From: Methylobacterium organophilum
GTDB taxonomy: Bacteria; Pseudomonadota; Alphaproteobacteria; Rhizobiales; Beijerinckiaceae
DNA: 64,000 nucleotides
NCBI RefSeq assembly: GCF_022179465.1
Contig: NZ_BPQV01000007.1
Location: 211,189-275,188, forward strand
Direction: 5' to 3'
Each line of letters starts with the position of its first letter. Position 1 is the stretch's first letter. Positions 28,216-36,794 of this stretch are shown here, piece by piece. Position numbers and translations under genes: made by a program. Under the pieces are notes generated by a model. It worked only from the letters and a program-made list of their open reading frames with translations, was not told the origin of the DNA and did no database searches.

Positions 28216-28785
28216 TCAACCTCGCGGTGGCGCCGCGCCAGGGCCAGCTTGCGTGTCCTTGCGATCTTGGTCACGCACGAGCCAGTGCACGGCCCCGAGG
28301 GCAAGGATGGCGGCCGCTAGACCGATAATGGTGAGGGGCTCGGTCTTGCTCGCATCCAGGATGATGAACTTGCGGGCAAGTGCCAGCAGGGCGATCAGGA
28401 TGACGGTGCGCAGCTGGATGATGCTCTCCTGACGGTGCAACACGCTCAGGATGGAGTGGTTGAACTCCAAGGCGATCAGCACCGTGAAGATCATACCGAA
28501 CACGGCCTGGAACACGCTGTGCTCGGCTGGATCGAGCAGGCCGAAGATGATCAGCCGCACGACGCGGAAGCAGAGGTTGATCACGGCCGCAACGATGACC
28601 AACCCGATGAGGCCGGTCAGGATCACGACGACGACCTCCTCGAAGCGCTCGTAGAGGCTCAGGCCTGGCCACGCCTTGCGCGTGTCCCGCAATGTGTCGG
28701 CCGCCGCAGAAAAGTGTTTCCCGAACGGGAATTTGCCAGGGCTCGGCCGCGGTTCACCGGCATCATCAGGCGTCGGACGTTCCAC
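28216..28785 (-). CDS. PsiE-family (phosphate-starvation-inducible) membrane protein
   Basis: A 189-residue inner-membrane protein with four hydrophobic segments (residues ~60-160) matching the PsiE layout: YERFEEVVVVILTGLIGLV, FGMIFTVLIALEF, HSILSVLHR and LALARKFIILDASKTE. PsiE members are found in transmissible heat-resistance islands with Hsp20. The GTG at 28785 is chosen because GAGGA lies upstream and a transposase relic begins just beyond, while the longer frame (to 29004) runs through that relic. Confidence 0.75.
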   Translation of the reverse strand: MERPTPDDAGEPRPSPGKFPFGKHFSAAADTLRDTRKAWPGLSLYERFEEVVVVILTGLIGLVIVAAVINLCFRVVRLIIFGLLDPAEHSVFQAVFGMIFTVLIALEFNHSILSVLHRQESIIQLRTVILIALLALARKFIILDASKTEPLTIIGLAAAILALGAVHWLVRDQDRKDTQAGPGAAPPRG

Positions 28786-28795
28786 TTTCCAAGCC

Positions 28796-29003
28796 TCTTC
28801 CTCTCCTGGCTGCTTGCGTTCGCCCTGACCCCGGGCAACGTGGCCGATATTAGCATGGCGCGACCTCTGCGGCAGGCCGTCGTTCCGGCCAAGCGCCGGA
28901 TCACCTACCGGTAGCGCAATCGGATCGAGCGCCTGTTCGGCCACCTCAAGAACTGGCGCCGTGTCGCACGCGCTACGACCGCCTTTGGAGCATTGAATCC
29001 GCA
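28796..29003 (+). pseudogene. IS5-family transposase remnant
   Basis: Plus-strand translation gives FALTPGNVADISMARPLRQA, then ITYR, a TAG, then RNRIERLFGHLKNWRRVA. These are the conserved C-terminal blocks of IS5 transposases (ERNRIERMFGRLKDWRR type). The stop and a later frame change show it is dead. It is a different subgroup from the IS at 22.9 kb. Confidence 0.65.
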
Positions 29004-29079
29004 CCTCACGCCCAGGCGGTCGGCAACGCCGCGACCGGCGTGACCCGCGAGCGTTCGCGGGCGGTGGTTCACGGAGACC

Positions 29080-32000
29080 TCACCAGGCGGCCTGGAGGCC
29101 TGCGGAGAAGACCTGCGCGGTGGCGCCGGAGCGCAGATCGCCCGTATAACCCAGCCTCAGCTGCACGCCCTCCGCGACTGCACCCGTCAGGCTCACCCCC
29201 AGGACCGCGCCGTCCCGGCCAAGCGCGCTCGTCCGGCTCGCGAAGGCCGCCCCGAACAGTCCCGAGCGCACGACCGCGTAGGTGTCGGCGAGCTCGTGCG
29301 CCCAGTACGCCCGGCCCTCCAGGCGCAGGTCCGCAACGCCCGCGAAAGCCACGCTCGTCACGCGTCCGCCCACGAGGCTGCGCGCCGCATCGAGATCCGC
29401 CAGCGCGAAGCCCTGGCTGGCCAGGCCACCCCGCTCGGCCACCCGGCCTCGCGTCAGGCGATCGTAGCTGAAGCCCACCTCCGGCACGACCTCGACCGGC
29501 AGACCCGCCGCCAGCACGTATCCGGCAAAGCCCGCGACCCCGCCGCTCCAGCCCGAGGCCAAGCCGCTCGTCGGCGATACCGCCGAGCCCAGCGCCACCG
29601 TCCGGTCGATCCGCCCGTCCGCGTACGACACCCCCGCCGTGCCGCGCAGCACCACTGCGCCCAGGCGGGTGCTCGCGTAGAGGGTGCCGCCGTAGCTGTC
29701 GCTGGCGAACCGGCCCAGCCCCGCGCCCCGCGAGGTGCCGTCCTCGCGCAGGTAGCTGAACGCCCCGCCCACCTGCGTATCCGCCCCGACCTGCCGGTCG
29801 AGGCCGAGCAGCAGGCCGCCCGCATCGAACCCGGCGCCCGAGGCGGCCCGGTCGCCGGCCCGCGTGCCGAACCCGTACAGCGCGTCCGCCCAGACCCGGC
29901 CCTCGCCCACTGCCAGCGGCTGATCGGCAGCCCCGGCGCCGCCGCGCACCTGCAGCGTCGCGCGGTTCGGGCCCAGGCCCAGATCGCCCGCGCTGAACGC
30001 CGTCGCACCCCCGCCCAGCCCGCGCTGGTGCCGGTCGATCGTGTCGGCGATCAGCCGGCGCGCGGCGAGGTCGGTCATCACCGCATCGCCGTAGCTCTGG
30101 CCCGACAGGCTCGCCAGGCCGCCCGCCAGGGTCGCCGGGTCCGCCGCGTAGAGCGGGTCGAACACCCGCGCCCGCATCGCGTCCGGCCGCGTCCCGGCGG
30201 CCGGGCGGGCGTTATCGAGGGCGGCGCCCACCGCCTGGGCATTGCCCGACTGGGAGAGGCCTAGGCCGGCGAGGTTGCCGTAGGCGGCCGGTGTCACCAC
30301 GAGGTCGAGGCTGGTGGCCGCGTAGAGCGCGTCGAAGCGCGTGCCGGCGGGCAAGCCCGCCGTCGGCTGGGCCAGCCCGGTGAACGAGCCCGACAGTCCC
30401 GCCTGGGCGGCGAGCACGCCGAAGCGCTGGCCGAGCGCCGGGGTGAAGCTGTTGGTGGCGTTGCCGGTGATGCCGCGCAGGACCGGCACCAGGGTGCCGT
30501 TGGCCGCGACCGTGCCGGTGGTGCCGAGCGCCAGGAGGCGGGCGTAGCTACCCGCGCCGGTGCCGGTGCCCGGGCCGTCGATGTCGAGGCCGAAGCTGCT
30601 GCCGGGGGCGAAGGCGACCGGGCCGAGCACGGTGAGGGTGCCGGGGGAGTTGCCCGGCCGCAGGGCGCCGGCGACCGTGACGGGCGCCGCGATGGTGCCG
30701 ATGCCGCGCAGCGTGCCGGGGGCCGCGACGGTGACCGGCGAGGTCCAGACGCCGTTGAGCGAGAGCGTGCCGGCCTGGATCGTGGTCGGGCCGGAGAAGC
30801 GACCGGTGCCGTTGAGCGAGAGCGTTCCGGTGCCGGCCTTGATCAGGCTGGTGGGGCTGGTGCTCTCCAGGATGGCGCCGGCGTAAGCCGAGGAGGCCGC
30901 GCCCGTGACCGTGAGGGCGCCGTTGCCCAGGACGGCGGAGGCGGAGCCTTCGAGGCTTGCCACGGTGAGGGCGCCGCCGCCGAGGTCCAGGGCGCCGGTA
31001 TTGGTCAGCGTGGTGAGACCGGCGAGCGGGCCGGTGATCTGGAGCAGGCCGGCATTGGTCAGCGTACCGTTGAATTGGCCGGAGAGGCGGGCGATGCCGG
31101 TATTGGTCAGGTCGGTGGTGAGGGTGCCCTCGCTGGCGACGAGCCCGGCATTGCTGAGGCCGGCGGCTGCGGTGAGGCTGGCGGTCCGGGCGACCGTGAC
31201 GAGGCCGGCATTGGTGAGTGGGCCGGCGAGGCTGTAGCTGCCGGTGACGGCGAGTGTCGCGCCGGCGGCGTTGGCCAGGGTGCCGTTGCTGGCGACTGGG
31301 CCGGAAACGGCGAGCAGGCCGGCATTGTTGGCGATCGCCCCGTCGATGCGGCCGGCGCTGGCAAGCACGGTGCCGGCATTGGTCAGGCCACCGTTGATCG
31401 TGCCGCTGGTGGAAAGCGTGCCGGCATTGGTTGCACCGCCTGCGATGGCGCCCGCGTTGACGAAGCTCGCCCCTTGATGGACCGTCACCGGTGATACGAG
31501 GCTCCCCTCCGCCGTCAGTTCCAGCGTCCCGGCCTCGATGGAGGCGCCGCCCGTGACGGTGTTGGCCGCCGATAGGACAACGGAGCCAGGCCCGGTCTTG
31601 ACGAGGACGCCCGGCCGGCTGCCGTCGGCGATCGGACCTGCGAAGGTGGCGGTGCCGAGATCGATCTGGAGGGTGCCGGGGCCGCTCAGCGTGAGCGGGC
31701 GAGCGGTGGTGAAGCCGTCGGCCAGGACCTCGAGGGTGCCGCCGCCGATGGCCAAGCCGGTGCCGGCGGCGCCGAGATTGACATCGCTTGAGATGGCCAG
31801 GGTGCCGCCGTAGACAGCGGTGCCGCCGGCATAGGTGTTGTGACCGGTGAGTTCGAGGGTGCCGAGGCCGGTCTTGATCAGGCCGCCGACGCCCGAGATG
31901 TCGTTGGAAAAGGTGCCCGACCAGCCTTTGGTATCGGTTTCGAAGTCGGCGACGAACTGCGCTGGGCCGCGCACCGCCTTGCCGAGATTGAGCAGGCCCC

Positions 32001-33024
32001 ATCCATAGATGTCATCGACGCCGGGCGCTCCGAGGTCGGTCGCGGTGGTCAACAGCGTCTGCTGCAGTTCGTACGCCGAGAACCAGGGAAAGGCCTGCTT
32101 CAGCACCGCCGCGGCTCCCGTCACCACCGGCGCCGCCATGGAGGTGCCTTCATCGAGGCCGTAGCGCATCTGGGTGGGAGAGCTACGCAGGCTCGGCAGT
32201 GTCGAGTAGATGCCGACGCCCGGCGCCACCAGGCACCAGTCCCGGGCGACGCCGCAGCGATTGCTGAAGTCGGCGATGACGTTGTTGGCGTCGACCGCTC
32301 CGACCGCGAGCCAGTTGTCCTTCAATTCCGGAAAGAGATGCGGCAGGGCCGGTAAAGGGTCGGGATTCGGCAGAGCGGCGTTGCCGTTCGCCACTACCAT
32401 CAGGATGCCGGCCTCGGCGAGGCCACGCGCGCCCTCTAGGACCTTGGGAAACTGCGTCACCACCTCGTTGCGCGTCACGTTCGTGACGTCTGGAGCGAGC
32501 GGCGATGGCTCGCCGCCGATTCTGTAACTCGCATTGATGACGGAGACGCCCTGCGAAGCGAGAAAAGGCCACGGCGTCGAGGCATAGAGATCGAGCCCGC
32601 CGAATGCCCCGAGCTTCGCAGGCACGATCTGCGCCTCGAAGGCGACGCCGTGCATGCCCTTGCCGTCGCGCGCGGCAGCCGCGATGCCGGTGACGTGGGT
32701 GCCATGCGGCGTGACGTCGGAGTTGGTCCCCGGCTCCAGCGTTCGGTTGGTGAGGAAATTATAGCCCGGCAGCACCCGCCCGAGGAATTCGCTGTGGCGT
32801 GAATCGAGGCCGGTGTCGGCGATGCCGATCAATACGCCCTTGCCGGTGAAGCCCAGCGCGTAGGCTTCGGCGGCATTGACCTGCGCCAGTGCATGGGAGG
32901 CGAAATATTCCGGCGTCTCGAAACTCGCCGCGGTCTGCGCCATGGCGGTGCCGGCCGACAAAAGCAAAGCCGCCAGCGAGGTCGTCGACGCCACGGCGAG
33001 GCGGAGGGAAATGGGGCTGTGCAC
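29080..33024 (-). CDS. subtilisin-family (S8) autotransporter
   Basis: A 1314-residue type V secreted protease. The signal peptide ends near AMAQ (residue 30). The catalytic triad is in order: Asp70 (GIADTGLD), His107 (PHGTHVTG) and Ser295 (GTSMAAP). From ~375 passenger repeats follow (GTLELTGHNTYAGGT type), then a long run of short LTNAG-type repeats (~480-720). The last ~270 residues form the beta-barrel, ending in ...FSAGLQAAW with the terminal aromatic. A GC-rich hairpin at 29044-29061 may end the transcript. Longer in the passenger than most S8 autotransporters. Confidence 0.92.
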   Translation of the reverse strand: MHSPISLRLAVASTTSLAALLLSAGTAMAQTAASFETPEYFASHALAQVNAAEAYALGFTGKGVLIGIADTGLDSRHSEFLGRVLPGYNFLTNRTLEPGTNSDVTPHGTHVTGIAAAARDGKGMHGVAFEAQIVPAKLGAFGGLDLYASTPWPFLASQGVSVINASYRIGGEPSPLAPDVTNVTRNEVVTQFPKVLEGARGLAEAGILMVVANGNAALPNPDPLPALPHLFPELKDNWLAVGAVDANNVIADFSNRCGVARDWCLVAPGVGIYSTLPSLRSSPTQMRYGLDEGTSMAAPVVTGAAAVLKQAFPWFSAYELQQTLLTTATDLGAPGVDDIYGWGLLNLGKAVRGPAQFVADFETDTKGWSGTFSNDISGVGGLIKTGLGTLELTGHNTYAGGTAVYGGTLAISSDVNLGAAGTGLAIGGGTLEVLADGFTTARPLTLSGPGTLQIDLGTATFAGPIADGSRPGVLVKTGPGSVVLSAANTVTGGASIEAGTLELTAEGSLVSPVTVHQGASFVNAGAIAGGATNAGTLSTSGTINGGLTNAGTVLASAGRIDGAIANNAGLLAVSGPVASNGTLANAAGATLAVTGSYSLAGPLTNAGLVTVARTASLTAAAGLSNAGLVASEGTLTTDLTNTGIARLSGQFNGTLTNAGLLQITGPLAGLTTLTNTGALDLGGGALTVASLEGSASAVLGNGALTVTGAASSAYAGAILESTSPTSLIKAGTGTLSLNGTGRFSGPTTIQAGTLSLNGVWTSPVTVAAPGTLRGIGTIAAPVTVAGALRPGNSPGTLTVLGPVAFAPGSSFGLDIDGPGTGTGAGSYARLLALGTTGTVAANGTLVPVLRGITGNATNSFTPALGQRFGVLAAQAGLSGSFTGLAQPTAGLPAGTRFDALYAATSLDLVVTPAAYGNLAGLGLSQSGNAQAVGAALDNARPAAGTRPDAMRARVFDPLYAADPATLAGGLASLSGQSYGDAVMTDLAARRLIADTIDRHQRGLGGGATAFSAGDLGLGPNRATLQVRGGAGAADQPLAVGEGRVWADALYGFGTRAGDRAASGAGFDAGGLLLGLDRQVGADTQVGGAFSYLREDGTSRGAGLGRFASDSYGGTLYASTRLGAVVLRGTAGVSYADGRIDRTVALGSAVSPTSGLASGWSGGVAGFAGYVLAAGLPVEVVPEVGFSYDRLTRGRVAERGGLASQGFALADLDAARSLVGGRVTSVAFAGVADLRLEGRAYWAHELADTYAVVRSGLFGAAFASRTSALGRDGAVLGVSLTGAVAEGVQLRLGYTGDLRSGATAQVFSAGLQAAW

Positions 33025-33447
33025 GGTCGATCCAGTGGGAGGGTGGCGCCGGTCCGACCGGGCGGAGCCCGATCACGACGCGATTCGCCTGCGGATCATC
33101 GAGCCCGCCCCCCTCGGCGTCCAGCGGAACTTCCTCCTTGAGACCTTTGCGGAGCTTCGGCAGAGGGCCCCCCGGCGATGCCGGTTTAGCACTCCCTGGT
33201 GGGCACTTTGAGGTCAGACGGTAGGATGGCCGGCGACTTCGACGCGCCCCGAGCGCCGAAGCACGGCTTCGCTCCAACCAAGCGGGGGCCTGCGCGGCCC
33301 TGAAGGGGACTTGGCGGCTTGAGGCTGAGTGGCTCGCCCGCGTCCGCGCCGTGATGGAGACGACGCACGGATACTGGAGCGGATCTCTCGCCCAGCACGT
33401 TTTCGATGGCAGGCCGTTGCCGGTGCGCCGGGTTGGCCCGTGAGATG
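33025..33447. other. region upstream of the autotransporter, prophage edge
   Basis: About 420 bases with no convincing gene. It should contain the autotransporter promoter and, somewhere before the hicB terminator, the left end of the prophage. No tRNA or obvious direct repeat was found here. Confidence 0.35.
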
Positions 33448-33478
33448 AAAAAGCCCGCCGCGGCTGAGCCGGGCGGGC
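33448..33478 (-). terminator. rho-independent terminator after hicB
   Basis: On the minus strand a GC-rich stem (GCCCGCCCGGCT pairing with AGCCGCGGCGGGC, one bulge) is followed by TTTTT. It lies about 70 bases after the hicB stop and probably ends the prophage right-end transcript. Confidence 0.7.
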
Positions 33479-33545
33479 GAGGAAACGTCTGGGAGGAAAG
33501 TGACAGGGCGTCGCAAGGGGCAAGCCAGCCTCAGTTAATGATGCC

Positions 33546-33950
33546 CTATGCGGGCTCGGTCGCCGCCTCCAGCGCTTTCTCGATGAAGCCGGACCGGGTC
33601 AGGCCGGCCGCTTCTGCCGCCTCGTCGGCCACGCGCAACAGCCCCTTGTCGATGGTGATGTTGATGCGGAGCCGCTCGCCCGGAACGCGCCGTGGGGCGA
33701 TCAGCTGAGCGAGTGCACCGGTCGACATTACCTCCGGATCCTCCGAGATCTCCGACCATGTGCGAGGCGCAGGAATCGGGTCGCCATCAGCGCGCAGGGC
33801 AGCCAAGTGACCGGACAGAGCTTCGCGGGCGGCATGTACCGCTTCCTCGAAGGTTTCGCCCTCGGAGACGCAACCGGGCAGATCGGGGAAGGTCACGCCC
33901 CAGGAACTGTTATCCTCCGGGGGATGAAGGAATGCGAAATAAGAGTTCAT
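33546..33950 (-). CDS. hicB: HicB family antitoxin
   Basis: A 134-residue antitoxin. The N-terminal partial RNase H-like fold has WGVTFPDLPGCVSEGETFEE (residues ~16-35). The C-terminal ribbon-helix-helix (RINITIDKGLLRVADEAAEA, then LTRSGFIEKAL) binds DNA. It neutralises HicA and represses the pair. It follows hicA by 61 bases, toxin first as usual. The ATG at 33950 is chosen because homologues start directly before YFAFLHP. Confidence 0.88.
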   Translation of the reverse strand: MNSYFAFLHPPEDNSSWGVTFPDLPGCVSEGETFEEAVHAAREALSGHLAALRADGDPIPAPRTWSEISEDPEVMSTGALAQLIAPRRVPGERLRINITIDKGLLRVADEAAEAAGLTRSGFIEKALEAATEPA

Positions 33951-34011
33951 GAGCGACACCAATAGAATACCGAAAAAGTGAAGCGGAACGAGAGACACGG
34001 ACAGGCGGGGC

Positions 34012-34191
34012 CTAGAGCCCCGCCGCTTTCTTGATGGACGCGACCGTTTTCGGGTGCATGTCCTTTTTGGGATGAGGGACTGTGATCTTCCCCGGCTTTG
34101 CTGGATGCTTGAAGTGGTGGTGGCTTCCCGTGACTGAGTGCTGGGTCCAGCCTGCCGCTTTCAGCATCCGAATGAGATCTCTCGAATCCAT
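34012..34191 (-). CDS. hicA: HicA family toxin (mRNA interferase)
   Basis: A 59-residue double-stranded-RNA-binding-fold toxin with the active histidine in SHHHFKHP (conserved G-S-H-x-x-F) and the ending HPKTVASIKKAAGL. It blocks translation by cleaving mRNA when HicB is lost. GGAACGGAGAC precedes the ATG at 34191. As the prophage's last genes, hicAB may stabilise the prophage or act against other phages. Confidence 0.9.
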   Translation of the reverse strand: MDSRDLIRMLKAAGWTQHSVTGSHHHFKHPAKPGKITVPHPKKDMHPKTVASIKKAAGL

Positions 34192-34256
34192 GTCTCCGTT
34201 CCGCTTCGGTAAGTATAAAATACACACGCCGTACGGGGAGCGCAAGGCAAATGTGT

Positions 34257-34274
34257 ATTTCGTGTGTACGAAAT
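34257..34274. promoter_or_regulatory. inverted repeat before hicA, likely HicB operator
   Basis: ATTTCGT-GTGT-ACGAAAT is a perfect 7-bp-arm palindrome about 65 bases upstream of hicA. A TATACT-like -10 lies between it and the gene on the minus strand. This is where an autoregulating HicB ribbon-helix-helix would be expected to sit. Confidence 0.5.
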
Positions 34275-34344
34275 GAGGTGGGGTAAAAGCCGCCAAGCGC
34301 GAGGCCGGGCGGCCAAGGTTCTAGGCCGATCTTCCGGGTGCTCA

Positions 34345-34758
34345 TCACGGCTGGCGGAGCTTAGTGATCCTGGCCCGAAGATCCTCGTCGCTCCGCTCCA
34401 GCTCCGCCATCTCGTCCTGGATCTCGGCCGAGCGCCGCTCCAACGTCACGCGCCGCACGCTGTCGGCCTTCGGATAGACCGCCGCATTCGCCGCCGTCTC
34501 GAAGCGCAGGCGCGCCCTCTGCTGCACGATCGCCTGGCGCTGCAGCTCGAGGGTGGTCACGGCGAGCCCGTCGATCTTCTTCGACGTCGCGCTGTTCGAC
34601 GCGTCGATCGACGTCACCACGGTCGCAATCTTGGCCTCGACGAAGGCCTGACTCGCCGGCAACGGCAGCCCGAGCGACGTGTAGGCGGCCAGGAAGGTGC
34701 CGCCGACGCCGAGGATGGCCGCGCCGGTCTTGCCGTACTCGAGAAGGGTCGAGAACAT
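34345..34758 (-). CDS. phage membrane protein with coiled coil, possible spanin
   Basis: A 137-residue protein with an N-terminal membrane segment (residues ~12-32) and a long charged coiled coil ending in EIQDEMAELERSDEDLRARI. Next to the lysozyme and holin genes it may be an i-spanin (Rz-like). No overlapping o-spanin frame was established. ATG at 34758; a TTG four codons upstream is also in frame. Confidence 0.5.
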   Translation of the reverse strand: MFSTLLEYGKTGAAILGVGGTFLAAYTSLGLPLPASQAFVEAKIATVVTSIDASNSATSKKIDGLAVTTLELQRQAIVQQRARLRFETAANAAVYPKADSVRRVTLERRSAEIQDEMAELERSDEDLRARITKLRQP

Positions 34759-34835
34759 AGTGGCCCCCAAGGCCGGAGGCGCGACGGTGCTCCGGTCGCG
34801 CGAAAAACCCCTCCCGGTGGAGGGGAAGGGTCGAG

Positions 34836-35426
34836 CTACTGGCGGGCGGCCGAGAGCATGGCGCCGATCTGGGCGTCTTTCCGCTGCGAGGAGCGCGAGG
34901 AGCCGAGCCAGAAATCGTAGATCTGCTTGAAGATCACGATCACCGCACCGAGCACGGTATCCATGAGGTGAGCGAGGGCGGTCGGAGGATCGGTGCGCAT
35001 CAGCATCAGCACCGCCACGATCGCGAAGAAGCCTACCACGCCGACGATCGACAGGATGGCCGGCGCTTTGCCGGACGCGGCATGCTCCTGCTCCAGGCTT
35101 ACGAGCATGGAACGCGCGCTGGCCACGTCCTGCAGCTCAGCGAGACGCATGCGGGCATCCGCGTCGATCCGGGCGAGCGCGATCCTGGCACCGTCCGGAT
35201 CGGCGGCGACCTTCTCGGCGATTGCCTCCGGCGTCGGTGGTACGCCGAGAGCGGCGCCCACGGCAGCGGCTGCGGCCTTGCCCACCGCGCCCCCGAGCGA
35301 TCCGCCAAGGGCAGAGCCGACACCCGGCATGAGCGCTGTGCCGGCGAGACCGCCGAGGAGCGTGCCGAGCGACGGCAACCCGGCTACGGCCATCTGGCCG
35401 GCGACCTTCTCCCAATCGGACGACAT
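34836..35426 (-). CDS. probable phage holin (three-TM GTA-type)
   Basis: A 196-residue protein. A Gly/Ala-rich amphipathic region (residues ~15-60) precedes a charged linker and two strong membrane helices (ILSIVGVVGFFAIVAVLMLM and VLGAVIVIFKQIYDF). This resembles the 3TM holins of gene-transfer agents and phages. It would open the inner membrane for the endolysin. Its ATG overlaps the lysozyme stop (TGATG). Confidence 0.6.
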   Translation of the reverse strand: MSSDWEKVAGQMAVAGLPSLGTLLGGLAGTALMPGVGSALGGSLGGAVGKAAAAAVGAALGVPPTPEAIAEKVAADPDGARIALARIDADARMRLAELQDVASARSMLVSLEQEHAASGKAPAILSIVGVVGFFAIVAVLMLMRTDPPTALAHLMDTVLGAVIVIFKQIYDFWLGSSRSSQRKDAQIGAMLSAARQ

Positions 35427-36055
35427 CAGGCGGTTTCCTTCTTCCTGAAGAGGGCTGCGAGGGCGTCGAGCAGGCTCGGCTTCGCCGGGGTCGAGGGTGC
35501 AGAAGAAAGCCCGCCTGTGGGGGCGGGCTGGGAGGGGAGCTTCGGCACCAGAACCGCCGCACCGGCCGGCACCTTCACGGGGCTCTTGTCCCCGCGCCGG
35601 GCCCTCGGGAGGGCCTCGCTGTAGGGCGTCGCGGCTTGGTCGCGCTCGCCCTGCCGGCGCGGGATGATCGAGGCCGGCTTGTTCCACATCAGGAACGCCT
35701 CGATCGCGCCCGCCATGTCCCCGGCATTGGCGCGCCGGACCACACTGGACTGCGCGAAGGCGACCGGCCCGATGTTGAAGCAGAGCGAGACGCAGGCGTC
35801 GAAAAACTCCTGCGGCCAGGCCCGATCGCTGCGCAGGGCCTTCCGGACCGGGTCGACGTATTTCTCGACGCCCTGAGCGAAGAGCGCGTCGCTTTGCGCC
35901 TGGGTGATGGTGAGCCCGGGCTTCACGACGATCAGGCCCGAGGCGGTGGTGATCCCGACCCCGATGGTCCAGATGCCGACCGCGTCCTTGTAGGCGGTCA
36001 GCCGCTCGCCTTCGCGCGCCTTGAGGGCTGCGCGGCCGATGGGAGAGAGGTCCAT
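35426..36055 (-). CDS. phage lysozyme (T4-type, GH24) endolysin
   Basis: A 209-residue endolysin. The glycosidase part is residues 1-150 with catalytic Glu16 (REGERLTAYKD) and Asp/Thr in the following GVGITT segment, then LCFNIG. It cleaves peptidoglycan. A Pro/Ala-rich C-terminal tail (residues ~155-200) is an extension over the family. No signal peptide, so it depends on the holin downstream. Confidence 0.88.
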   Translation of the reverse strand: MDLSPIGRAALKAREGERLTAYKDAVGIWTIGVGITTASGLIVVKPGLTITQAQSDALFAQGVEKYVDPVRKALRSDRAWPQEFFDACVSLCFNIGPVAFAQSSVVRRANAGDMAGAIEAFLMWNKPASIIPRRQGERDQAATPYSEALPRARRGDKSPVKVPAGAAVLVPKLPSQPAPTGGLSSAPSTPAKPSLLDALAALFRKKETA

Positions 36056-36253
36056 CGCGATCTCCGATGCGTGGTATAGTGGGGCGCTGGCGCGGCCCGG
36101 AAGTTGGTCCGCCCTCGCGTGCGAGGCGGCTCCTGCCCGGAAGGATGGAGGCTCCGGGGCCGCGTCAGCGCTGCGGGCGATAGGTCCCGAGCAGGCGATC
36201 CCGACGGTGGTGACGAGCCCGAAATTCGCCTCGTCGCTGCGTTTCGGCCGTGA

Positions 36254-36787
36254 TCAGCGGCCGTATGCGAGGATCTGGCCGGCGTCGAAGTTGCCCGAGG
36301 TGGTCGGGGTGAACCGGATCGCCACGATCGGCGCCGCCACCGTGAGCAGACGCGGATTTTCCAGGGCCGAGACGAGCCCGGGTTCGGAGATGTTCCCGGT
36401 GACCATGCCGCAGCGCAGGACCGGGCGACGCTGACCGTTTCCGGAGAGCAGGGCCTGGCCGTTGAGCTGGCCCGCCGCCGAGATCGAGGGGGTGAAGGCG
36501 ACCGCCGCGCTGAAATTCGTGCCGTCCGTCGAGATCGCCGCGCTGAAGGTCTGGCCCGACGTGGAGTAGTCGTGGGAGATGTTGATCCACGAGAAAGACA
36601 GGTCGGTGTATGCGCCGAGCCCCGTGAAGGTGACCGAGGCCGCAGGCGTCGTGCCGAGATCGCCGGAATTCCCGATCTGGGTGTAGGCGATCGGCCCGAA
36701 GCCGGCCTGCTTGAGCGCGTAGGCGGTGACGATCTTGCGCGGATCGAGGCCGGCCAGGAGCTCGGCTGCGGAGGCGAACTTGCTCAC
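36254..36787 (-). CDS. phage structural protein, likely fibre accessory
   Basis: A 177-residue beta-rich protein with Ser/Thr/Gly-rich strands and no membrane part. It is the gene after the tail fibre bank and before the lysis genes. I do not recognise the family; a fibre accessory or cap is the best guess. Confidence 0.5.
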   Translation of the reverse strand: MSKFASAAELLAGLDPRKIVTAYALKQAGFGPIAYTQIGNSGDLGTTPAASVTFTGLGAYTDLSFSWINISHDYSTSGQTFSAAISTDGTNFSAAVAFTPSISAAGQLNGQALLSGNGQRRPVLRCGMVTGNISEPGLVSALENPRLLTVAAPIVAIRFTPTTSGNFDAGQILAYGR

Positions 36788-36794
36788 GACTCAC

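Noticed and set aside
29080-30264. Large plus-strand frames opposite the autotransporter
   Set aside because: They are Arg/Ala-rich shadows of the barrel coding sequence.
31000-31450. Regular repeats resembling a CRISPR array
   Set aside because: They are in frame, imperfect and encode the LTNAG repeats of the autotransporter passenger; no constant repeat with unique spacers.
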